From Deinococcus yavapaiensis KR-236 (GTDB lineage: Bacteria; Deinococcota; Deinococci; Deinococcales; Deinococcaceae), in NCBI RefSeq assembly GCF_003217515.1, contig NZ_QJSX01000015.1:1-64000 (forward strand): a stretch of DNA of 64,000 nt, read 5' to 3'. Below, in pieces: positions 58,092 to 64,000 of this stretch (its first letter is position 1; each line of letters opens with the position of its first letter). The translations under genes were made by a program, and so were the position numbers. The notes beneath the pieces are model-generated. The model worked only from the letters and a program-made list of their open reading frames with translations. It was not told the DNA's origin and made no database searches.

Positions 58092-59416
58092 CGCGGGCCG
58101 CAAGCGTGAACTTCATCGTCGCGCTCGGAGCGCTCGTCGGGCTTTTCGCGGTCTTCGCGCCTTGGCTGTCGTTTCGAGCGAACCGGCTCGTTCCGGGCGA
58201 AGGCGTGGCGTTCTGGGCGTTCGCGTCGCCCTTGAAGTGGATCGTGTTGGGAAGTTGGCTGCTCGCGCTGTGCTTCGCGTGGACGCCGAAGCGGACGAGG
58301 GCGTGGCCCACCGTGCTTCTGGCGGCGCTCGCGGCCCTCGCGGCGACCTTGCTGATCGGTGTCGAAGCCGCCCGGCTGATGAGCGAGTCGACTCCGTTCG
58401 CTCGGGTCTCGCCGTCGGCCGGAACGTGGCTGTCGCTGCTCGCCGTGTACGTGGTGAGCTTCGGCGCGGCGCGTGACGTCCGCTTCGGCGGCGTGCCGAC
58501 ATTGCTGGCGGTGATCGCGCCTCCCCTGCTCGGCGCGTGGCGCGACCTGGGGCCTATGCTGGAGCTTCGCAACGTCGCCGACACCTTCGGCCAGCAACTC
58601 GTGCAGCACGCGGCGCTCAGCGTCGTCGCGGTCCTGCTCGCCACGCTCGTCGGACTGCCGCTCGGAGTGGCCGCCGCCCGAAACCGCCGCTTGGAAGGCG
58701 CCGTTCTCGCCACGACGGGTTTTTTCCAAACGGTGCCGAGCCTCGCGCTGTTCGGAGTGCTGCTGCCGATTCTCGCGGTGCTGGGACGCGGCGTGAACGT
58801 CGGGACGTATCTTCTCGTGACGCTCGGCGCGGCGCTCGTCGGCTTCGCGCTCACGCGGATGAAAAGGGCGCGGGTTCTCGGCGCCTTCCTCGCCTCGCTC
58901 GGAAGCCTCGGCGCGGCCTTCTTGCTCGGAATCGGGGCGCTCAATGCCGTCGCGGGCCAAGGAGTGACGCTCGCGCTCGGCGCTCCGCTCGCAGACGCGG
59001 GACTGCGCGGCATCGGCTCGGCGCCCGCGCTCGTCGCCCTCACGCTGTACGCGCTGCTGCCGATCGTCACGAACACCTTCGTGGGCTTGCGTTCCGTTCC
59101 CGAGGGTGTGCGGGACGCCGCGCGAGGAATGGGCATGACGCCTCGCCAAGTTTTGATGCGCGCCGAGGTGCCGCTCGCCTGGCCGTTCATTCTCGACGGG
59201 TTGCGCGGCAGCCTCGTCTTGACGTTCGGCCTCACGACGATCGCGGCCTTGATTGGAGCGGGCGGACTGGGCTTCTTCATCTTGCGCGGCGTGGAAAGCG
59301 GCACGTCCGACCTCGTGCTGCTCGGCGCCGTGCCGATCGTCGTCCTCGCCCTCGCCCTCGACGCGGCCTTGAAGTTCATCGCGCGCCTCGCCACGCCCAA
59401 AGGCCTGAGGACGTAG
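58088..59416 (+). CDS. osmoprotectant ABC importer, permease (long)
   Basis: A 442-residue protein. About 130 residues with four extra spans precede the usual permease core (from about 155: QLVQHAALSVVAVLLATLVG). The EAA-type coupling loop GVRDAARGMGMTPRQVLMRA sits near 340, followed by VPLAWPFILDGLRGSLVLTF. It is therefore an OpuCB/ProW-like permease with an N-terminal membrane extension. GTG 58088 overlaps the binding-protein stop. A TAGGAGGA follows for the ATPase gene. Confidence 0.85.
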   Translation: MTRAASVNFIVALGALVGLFAVFAPWLSFRANRLVPGEGVAFWAFASPLKWIVLGSWLLALCFAWTPKRTRAWPTVLLAALAALAATLLIGVEAARLMSESTPFARVSPSAGTWLSLLAVYVVSFGAARDVRFGGVPTLLAVIAPPLLGAWRDLGPMLELRNVADTFGQQLVQHAALSVVAVLLATLVGLPLGVAAARNRRLEGAVLATTGFFQTVPSLALFGVLLPILAVLGRGVNVGTYLLVTLGAALVGFALTRMKRARVLGAFLASLGSLGAAFLLGIGALNAVAGQGVTLALGAPLADAGLRGIGSAPALVALTLYALLPIVTNTFVGLRSVPEGVRDAARGMGMTPRQVLMRAEVPLAWPFILDGLRGSLVLTFGLTTIAALIGAGGLGFFILRGVESGTSDLVLLGAVPIVVLALALDAALKFIARLATPKGLRT

Positions 59417-59425
59417 GAGGAGAAC

Positions 59426-60352
59426 TTGATCGAGCTTCGCAACGTTACCAAACGCTACGGGACGAGCCCGCCCGTTCTGGAGAACATCGATTTGCACGTC
59501 GCCCAAGGCGAGCTCGTGATTCTGATCGGGCCGAGCGGTTGCGGAAAGAGTACGCTGCTGCGCCTCGTGAACCGCCTGATCGAGCCGACGTCGGGCACCA
59601 TCCTGATCGGTGGGCAGGACACGGCGAGCGTCGATCCCGTGGAATTGCGGCGCGGCATCGGCTACGTCATTCAAAGCATCGGTTTGTTTCCGCACCTCAC
59701 GATCTTCGAGAACGTGGAGGTCGTGCCGAGCATCACGGGCGTCTCGAAGGCGAAGCGGCGCGAAGGTGCGCGCGAACTGCTGAGTCGAGTCGGCTTGGAG
59801 CCCGACACCTTCGGAGGACGCTATCCGCGTGAACTTTCCGGCGGGCAGCAGCAGCGCGTCGGAATCGCGCGGGCGCTCGCCGCCGATCCCGCCGTGCTCT
59901 TGATGGACGAGCCGTTCAGCGCCGTCGATCCCCTCACGCGCGACGCGCTGCAAGAGCAGTTCTTGCACCTCAAGCGCACGATCGGCAAGACGATCGTGTT
60001 CGTCACGCACGACATCGACGAGGCCGTGAAGCTCGGCGACCGTGTGTGCGTGCTCGGCGAGGGGCGCGTGCAGCAGTACGACACTCCGCAGGTCTTGCTG
60101 CACCGACCCGCCAATTCGTTCGTGGCGAGCTTCGTCGGAGAGGACCGCGAGCTCAAGCGGCTCTCGAAGTTGACGGCGCGCGACGTGATGCGCTCGACGA
60201 GCGGCTCCTTCGAGCGAACCGTGCCCGCGACGCTCGCCGCGCACCTCGCTCTCAGCAAGTTGCTCGGCGCGGACGGCGAACTCGGCGTGACCGACGAGCA
60301 CGGTCGGGTCATCGGCTCGTTGCAGCTCACCGACTTCGGACAGCGCGCATGA
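59426..60352 (+). CDS. osmoprotectant ABC importer, ATPase
   Basis: A 308-residue ATPase: Walker A GPSGCGKSTLLRLVNRLIEP, Q-loop VIQSIGLFPHLT, signature LSGGQQQRVGIARAL and Walker B VLLMDEPFSAVDP. FVTHDIDEAVKLGDR is the switch. A C-terminal extension from about 245 may be a short CBS-like segment (TDEHGRVIGSLQL) as in OpuCA, where it senses ionic strength. TTG 59426 with AGGAGG 6 nt before it is the clear start. Its stop overlaps the second permease (ATGA). Confidence 0.9.
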   Translation: MIELRNVTKRYGTSPPVLENIDLHVAQGELVILIGPSGCGKSTLLRLVNRLIEPTSGTILIGGQDTASVDPVELRRGIGYVIQSIGLFPHLTIFENVEVVPSITGVSKAKRREGARELLSRVGLEPDTFGGRYPRELSGGQQQRVGIARALAADPAVLLMDEPFSAVDPLTRDALQEQFLHLKRTIGKTIVFVTHDIDEAVKLGDRVCVLGEGRVQQYDTPQVLLHRPANSFVASFVGEDRELKRLSKLTARDVMRSTSGSFERTVPATLAAHLALSKLLGADGELGVTDEHGRVIGSLQLTDFGQRA

Positions 60353-61098
60353 GCCGCGCCGCGTCGACGCCGTGGTTGATCGCGTCGTGGGCGCTGACTT
60401 GGGCCCTCTTCGCTTGGCAGGACTTTTGGCGAACCGCGCTGCACGCTCTCTTTCACGACGTCACGACGCCCGTGTTCGAGCGCGCGACGCTCCTCACGCT
60501 CGTTTGGCAGCACCTCGGCCTCTCGCTCGGCGCCTTCGGGCTCGTGGTGCTGATCGGCCTGCCGCTCGCCATCCTCGTGACGCGCGGCGCCGGGCGAGCC
60601 TTCTTGCCGCTCGCGTCCAACGTCGTCGCCGTCGGCCAGACGTTTCCGCCGACCGCCGTGCTGTTCCTCGCGCTTCCCATCTTCGGCTTCGGTCCGACGG
60701 CGGCCGTGCTCGCGTTGTTCCTCTACGGGTTGCTGCCGGTCGTGCGGGGGACGCTGACCGGCTTGGAAAGCGTGTCGGACAGTGCGCGCGACGCCGCTCG
60801 GGGCATGGGCATGAACGGCTTGCAACTCCTGACGAGGCTCGACTTGCCCCTCGCCTTGCCCGCCATGCTCGCCGGACTTCGCGCGTCGCTCGTCTTGCTG
60901 ATCTCGACCGCGACCATCGCGCCTCTCGTCGGGACAGGGGGTCTGGGCGTGCCGATCATCGCCGGCCTCAGCGTCGGGAACCTCGCGCTCGTCTTGCAAG
61001 GCGCGGTTCCCGTGGCGCTTCTCGCCATCCTCACAGACTGGACGGTTCGGGCAGTGGAACGACGCGTCACGCCTTGGCAGCTTTCCGAAGCGCAATGA
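60349..61098 (+). CDS. osmoprotectant ABC importer, permease (short)
   Basis: A 249-residue permease with about six spans. LTLVWQHLGLSLGAFGLVVL opens the core and the coupling loop DSARDAARGMGMNGLQLLTR matches that of the long permease, so the two should pair in the membrane. GTGGLGVPIIAGLSVGNLAL follows. ATG 60349 overlaps the ATPase stop. Last gene of the operon; a bidirectional terminator follows at 61103. Confidence 0.87.
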   Translation: MSRAASTPWLIASWALTWALFAWQDFWRTALHALFHDVTTPVFERATLLTLVWQHLGLSLGAFGLVVLIGLPLAILVTRGAGRAFLPLASNVVAVGQTFPPTAVLFLALPIFGFGPTAAVLALFLYGLLPVVRGTLTGLESVSDSARDAARGMGMNGLQLLTRLDLPLALPAMLAGLRASLVLLISTATIAPLVGTGGLGVPIIAGLSVGNLALVLQGAVPVALLAILTDWTVRAVERRVTPWQLSEAQ

Positions 61099-61102
61099 AA
61101 CA

Positions 61103-61127
61103 CCCCGCTTCCACGAAGGAAGCGGGG
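61103..61127. terminator. bidirectional terminator, importer and L25
   Basis: 10-bp stem CCCCGCTTCC (61103-61112) with its complement (61118-61127), 5-nt loop, between convergent genes. Confidence 0.8.
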
Positions 61128-61149
61128 GCTCGGCGCGAGGCGTCGCGGT

Positions 61150-61740
61150 TTACGCGTCCCCGCCGCCTTCTACGGCGTCACCAAGGTCCACTTCCTCGGC
61201 GCTGACCATCTTCTGCGGCTGCACGACCGCCAAGATGGCGACGTCCGCGTCGATGGCGATGCGGCAGCCCTCGGGAAGTTGCAGGTCGCCGGCGCGAATG
61301 ACGTCGCCGATGCCCAGACTCGTCACGTCCACGACGATTTCGTCGGGAATGCGGCGCGGACCGGGAGCGATGATGGCGAGGTTATGGACGAGCACGTCCA
61401 GAATCCCGCCTTGGTCCGTGACGCCGCGAGGCTTGCCGCCGGTATGCACGGGCACGCGCGCTTCGATCTCTTGGCCGTACGTGGCGAGGTAGAAGTCGGC
61501 GTGGGCCACGGTACGCTTGCGCTTGTCCATCTGGACGGACTTGACGATGGCGGGCAAGGGCTCTTGGCCTTCGAGCGTCAGTTCGACGAGGCCGTGCGTG
61601 CTTTGACTGCGGAACACGACGTCGAAGGCTCGGGCTTCGATCGCGATGGGAACGCTGCGTTCCTTGTTGTACGCGACGGCGGGAATGTAGCCTTGCGGAA
61701 GTTTGTCCTTGTGCGAACGGGGAATGGCTTTGAGTTCCAT
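61150..61740 (-). CDS. rplY: 50S ribosomal protein L25/general stress protein CTC
   Basis: A 196-residue two-domain L25 of the CTC type, which binds 5S rRNA. ELKAIPRSHKDKLPQGYIPA at the N-terminus, VKSVQMDKRKRTVAHADFYL in the L25 domain, and the C-terminal TL5 domain with VPVHTGGKPRGVTDQGGILD and DVTSLGIGDVIRAGDLQLP. Length agrees with the long form found in Thermus/Deinococcus relatives (Deinococcus CTC can be longer still). Start ATG 61740 with GGAGGAACCC before it. Confidence 0.93.
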   Translation of the reverse strand: MELKAIPRSHKDKLPQGYIPAVAYNKERSVPIAIEARAFDVVFRSQSTHGLVELTLEGQEPLPAIVKSVQMDKRKRTVAHADFYLATYGQEIEARVPVHTGGKPRGVTDQGGILDVLVHNLAIIAPGPRRIPDEIVVDVTSLGIGDVIRAGDLQLPEGCRIAIDADVAILAVVQPQKMVSAEEVDLGDAVEGGGDA

Positions 61741-61825
61741 GGGTTCCTCCTTGAGTCGCCCGCAGTCTAGCAACGCGATTTTCAGAATCACGCGCGGGTT
61801 GACCGAAGCTTAACTCATCATGAGA

Positions 61826-62287
61826 TCAGCCCAGCATGAGGCCGTGGAGTTCTTCGAGAAGCGCTTCGCCTTCGGAGGTCGTGCGTGCGACGAGCAAGAT
61901 GGTGTCTTGGCCTGCCAGCGTACCCACGATGTCGTCGCGGCGTAACTTGTCGAGAACGTAGGCGACGCCGTTGGCGTGCCCTTCGGCCGTCTTGACGATG
62001 AGCAGGTTCTCGCCTCGGTCGACGTCGGTGACGAAGGTACGAAAGAGACGGCCGAGTTCGTCCATGACGTCCAACTCGGTTTGTACGGAAGCGAGGCTGT
62101 AGCGGTGCTTGCTCTTGCCGATGGGAAGGCGGACGAGGCGCAGTTCGTTGATGTCGCGGGACACGGTGGCTTGCGTGACGCGGATGCCTTCGGCGCGCAA
62201 ACGGTCGACGAGTTCGCTTTGGGTGCTGATGTTCTCGCGGCTGATGATTTCTTGGATGCGCTTTTGTCGTTGTTCTTTGCTGAGCAT
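61826..62287 (-). CDS. argR: arginine repressor
   Basis: A 153-residue regulator. N-terminal winged helix RQKRIQEIISRENISTQSEL and GIRVTQATVSRDINELRLVR; C-terminal arginine-binding, hexamer-forming domain with DRGENLLIVKTAEGHANGVA and GTLAGQDTILLVARTTSEGE, including the GT.AG.DT motif. ATG 62287 has AGGA 6 nt upstream. A consensus -10 (TATAAT) and an ARG-box-like sequence lie about 65 bp upstream, so the gene is probably autoregulated. Likely targets here are argG and carA. Confidence 0.93.
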   Translation of the reverse strand: MLSKEQRQKRIQEIISRENISTQSELVDRLRAEGIRVTQATVSRDINELRLVRLPIGKSKHRYSLASVQTELDVMDELGRLFRTFVTDVDRGENLLIVKTAEGHANGVAYVLDKLRRDDIVGTLAGQDTILLVARTTSEGEALLEELHGLMLG

Positions 62288-62345
62288 GTCGGTCCTGTGA
62301 CGCGGTCGAAAAGACCGCCCACCGAGCGTGGGCGGTTCGCATCGA

Positions 62346-62363
62346 TCCGAATAATTATACACT
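62346..62363. promoter_or_regulatory. ARG box over argR -10
   Basis: TCCGAATAATTATACACT matches the E. coli ARG-box consensus (WNTGAATWWWWATTCANW) at 16 of 18 positions by my count. On the minus strand it contains TATAAT, the argR -10. It also overlaps the coaBC stop codon (62355). Confidence 0.75.
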
Positions 62364-63584
62364 ATTTCGTTGAATATACGCCTCAAGCGCGGCCGTCAAA
62401 AGACGCTCGGCGACCGCGCGCTTGCTCATCCTCGGCCACGCCTCGCTTTCGCCGGAAGGGCGCACGAGCGTCACCTCGTTGTCGTCACCGCCGAATCCGC
62501 TTCCCTCGCGCGCCGGATAATTCAACAAAATAAAGTCGGCGTTCTTGCGGCGCGCCTTTCCGGCGGCGCGCTCCACGCCCGCGTGCGTTTCCATCGCGAA
62601 CCCCACGAGCACGCGGCGTTCCTTGCTCGCGCCCATCTCGGCGAGGATGTCGGGATTCGGCACGAGGTGAATGACGGCGTCTCCCTGCGTCTTGGCCTGC
62701 TTCTCGTTCGACGGCTCGGCCGCGCGGTAATCGGCGACGGCCGCCGTCGCGACGACGAGATCGGCGGCGCCGAAGACGCTCATCGCCGCGTCACGCATCT
62801 GCACGGCGCTTTCGACGTTCATCAGCGTGACGCCGCTCGGAGCGGGCAGCGAGACGGGACCGCTCACCAAGGTGACGAGCGCTCCTCGCGCGACGGCGCG
62901 CTCGGCGACGGCGAAGCCCATCTTGCCGCTGGAGGGATTGGAGACGAAACGCACGGGATCGAGATACTCGCGCGTCGGGCCCGCCGTGACGAGCACGTGC
63001 CTGCCTGCGAGGTCCTTCGGCGTCAGGACGTCGCGCGCGGCCCGCGCGACGTCCTCGGGTTCCGCCATGCGGCCGAAGCCTTCCCCTTCCCCGGAGCTTC
63101 CCAGCGCGCCGAAGTGCGGTCCTACGAACGCGTGCCCCCACGCGCGCAGCTGAGCGACGTTGCGAATCGTCGCGTCGTGAAACCACATCGTCGGGTTCAT
63201 GGCGGGCGCCCACAAAATCGGGGCGCGCGTCGAGAGCAAGATCGCCGACGCGAGGTCGTCCGCTCGGCCCGACGCGTGGCGCGACATCAAGTCGGCGCCC
63301 GCCGAGACGACCACGACGACGTCCGCTTTCGCGAGTCGAAGGTGCTGCGCGTCGGGCCGAGCCTCGAACCAAGTCTCGTCCGTCGCGATTTCATGATCGG
63401 CCGCCGTCGCGAGCGACAGGGGCGTGACGAACGCGAGGGCCGCGCGCGTGGCGACGACCCTCGTCTCGAAGCCCGCTTCTCTCAAGCGGCGCAGCACCAT
63501 CGGCGCCTTCACGGCCGCCATGGAACCGGACACGATGACCGTCGCGCGAGGAGCCGCCTCGGAAGGCACGGTCTCCCCTGCCAC
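62355..63584 (-). CDS. coaBC: CoaBC (phosphopantothenoylcysteine synthetase/decarboxylase)
   Basis: A 409-residue bifunctional enzyme for coenzyme A. The CoaC half (about 1-185) has VIVSGSMAAVKAPMVLRRL, the His-containing AQHLRLAKADVVVVVSAGAD and LWAPAMNPTMWFHDA. The CoaB half begins LVTAGPTREYLDPVRFVSNP with SSGKMGFAVAERA and MNVESAVQMRDA. In the flap before GRM, where many CoaC proteins have a catalytic Cys (ACG...GRM), this one reads LGSSGEGEGFGRM, with no Cys. GTG 63584 lies 1 bp after the rpoZ stop; same transcript. Confidence 0.9.
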   Translation of the reverse strand: MAGETVPSEAAPRATVIVSGSMAAVKAPMVLRRLREAGFETRVVATRAALAFVTPLSLATAADHEIATDETWFEARPDAQHLRLAKADVVVVVSAGADLMSRHASGRADDLASAILLSTRAPILWAPAMNPTMWFHDATIRNVAQLRAWGHAFVGPHFGALGSSGEGEGFGRMAEPEDVARAARDVLTPKDLAGRHVLVTAGPTREYLDPVRFVSNPSSGKMGFAVAERAVARGALVTLVSGPVSLPAPSGVTLMNVESAVQMRDAAMSVFGAADLVVATAAVADYRAAEPSNEKQAKTQGDAVIHLVPNPDILAEMGASKERRVLVGFAMETHAGVERAAGKARRKNADFILLNYPAREGSGFGGDDNEVTLVRPSGESEAWPRMSKRAVAERLLTAALEAYIQRNSV

Positions 63585-63585
63585 G

Positions 63586-63885
63586 TCAATCCCGGTCGCG
63601 GTCGCGCTCGGCGTTGAGTTGCGCTTGCAGTTGCGCTTGACGCGCGCGCTGGTAATCCGTCGTCATGCGGTCCTCGTCGATGAGGCCTTCCCCGACGACG
63701 AGCTTGCCCGTCGCGAGTTCACGCATCGCCTGCGTGACGAGATTGCGCGTCCTGGCCCGCTGTTCCGGAGCCAGCACGCTTTGCGCGCCCGAGCGCAGTT
63801 GCAAGGCGCGTTTGGCCGTGACGACCGAGAGGCGGTACTTGCTGTCCGTCATGCCGAGCAATTTGTCGATGTCTTTTTCTGCCAT
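63586..63885 (-). CDS. rpoZ: RNA polymerase omega subunit
   Basis: A 99-residue protein. AEKDIDKLLGMTDSKYRLSV, VTAKRALQLRSGAQSVLAPE and LVTQAMRELATGKLVVGEGL are the omega signatures; the RTRNLVTQAM helix replaces the common KPVTIALEEI block, as in Deinococcus-type omegas. A charged tail (NAERDRDRD) ends it. ATG 63885 follows GGAAGGTG. It opens the rpoZ-coaBC transcript. Confidence 0.88.
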   Translation of the reverse strand: MAEKDIDKLLGMTDSKYRLSVVTAKRALQLRSGAQSVLAPEQRARTRNLVTQAMRELATGKLVVGEGLIDEDRMTTDYQRARQAQLQAQLNAERDRDRD

Positions 63886-63942
63886 GTCGCACCTTCCGAT
63901 CAGCGAGCGCGCCAGCGAGCTTGGCGCGCTTCGTAACACGTC

Positions 63943-63971
63943 ATGATACAGGCCGCGCGTGAGACGCTCAA
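63943..63971 (-). promoter_or_regulatory. promoter of rpoZ-coaBC
   Basis: TTGAGC (63971-63966) and TATCAT (63948-63943), 17-bp spacing, on the minus strand; the leader is about 50 nt. Confidence 0.75.
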
Positions 63972-64000
63972 GCGTGCGCCTCGAGGTTCTCGGGCCTCGG

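Noticed and set aside
57899..60301. 800-codon minus-strand frame across the importer genes
   Set aside because: Composition is extremely Arg/Glu/His-rich without motifs, and it crosses three well-supported plus-strand genes.

Overview
The window looks like a chromosomal segment of a Deinococcus-type bacterium. This rests on several things together: high G+C throughout; an HU protein with a long Lys/Ala-rich N-terminal tail; a CarD-family regulator; a small Rad52/DdrA-like protein; a very large DUF11-type surface lipoprotein; MqnD of the futalosine menaquinone route; and many genes whose start codon lies 6-7 nt after a TANNNT -10 hexamer, the leaderless-mRNA pattern known from Deinococcus. The genus assignment is inference; no marker gene long enough to fix a species was compared.

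Layout. 1-131: 5' end of a CoA-transferase subunit leaving the window. 599-11377: accessory block of secreted and regulatory genes (delta-60 repeat protein, two paralogous carboxypeptidase-regulatory-like secreted proteins, two cupins, a TPR protein, a SARP/BTAD activator and a LuxR-type ATPase regulator), arranged as two facing half-modules that meet at three consecutive hairpins (5218-5345). 11474-13375: two decayed genes, then a tRNA operon (Asp, Phe, Thr; 13562-13793). 13905-15302: metallophosphoesterase and DdrA-like protein. 15407-18908: drug-type ABC exporter with a DesK/DesR-like two-component pair. 19003-22163: acetyltransferase, then ubiX-ispD-ispE. 22167-24895: TPR membrane protein and an aberrant PlsY. 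24990-28596: ThiF-like E1, HU, an SPFH protein with a ribbon-helix-helix protein, a DUF2171-like protein and CarD with a structured leader.

28646-32616: thioesterase, rbfA, glmM and two tandem-GNAT proteins. 32722-37476: the 1584-residue surface lipoprotein. 37882-44857: rarA, mqnD, an M20 peptidase, a ZapE-like ATPase, an S4-domain protein, gluconokinase, DUF2256 protein and small unknowns. 45065-54395: an arginine/pyrimidine block (carA, a GNAT probably acting as N-acetylglutamate synthase, argH, argG, carB). 54522-57059: two quinone oxidoreductases and a CcdC-like protein. 57171-61098: four-gene osmoprotectant ABC importer. 61150-63885: L25/CTC, argR, coaBC and rpoZ.

The genes join up in several places. 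carA, carB, argG, argH and argR feed and control arginine synthesis, and a close match to the E. coli-type ARG box sits on the argR promoter. ubiX-ispD-ispE overlap by 4 bp each and join prenyl-FMN production to the MEP isoprenoid pathway. The exporter is followed directly by its likely sensor and regulator. No CRISPR array, intact insertion sequence, rRNA or origin was seen.
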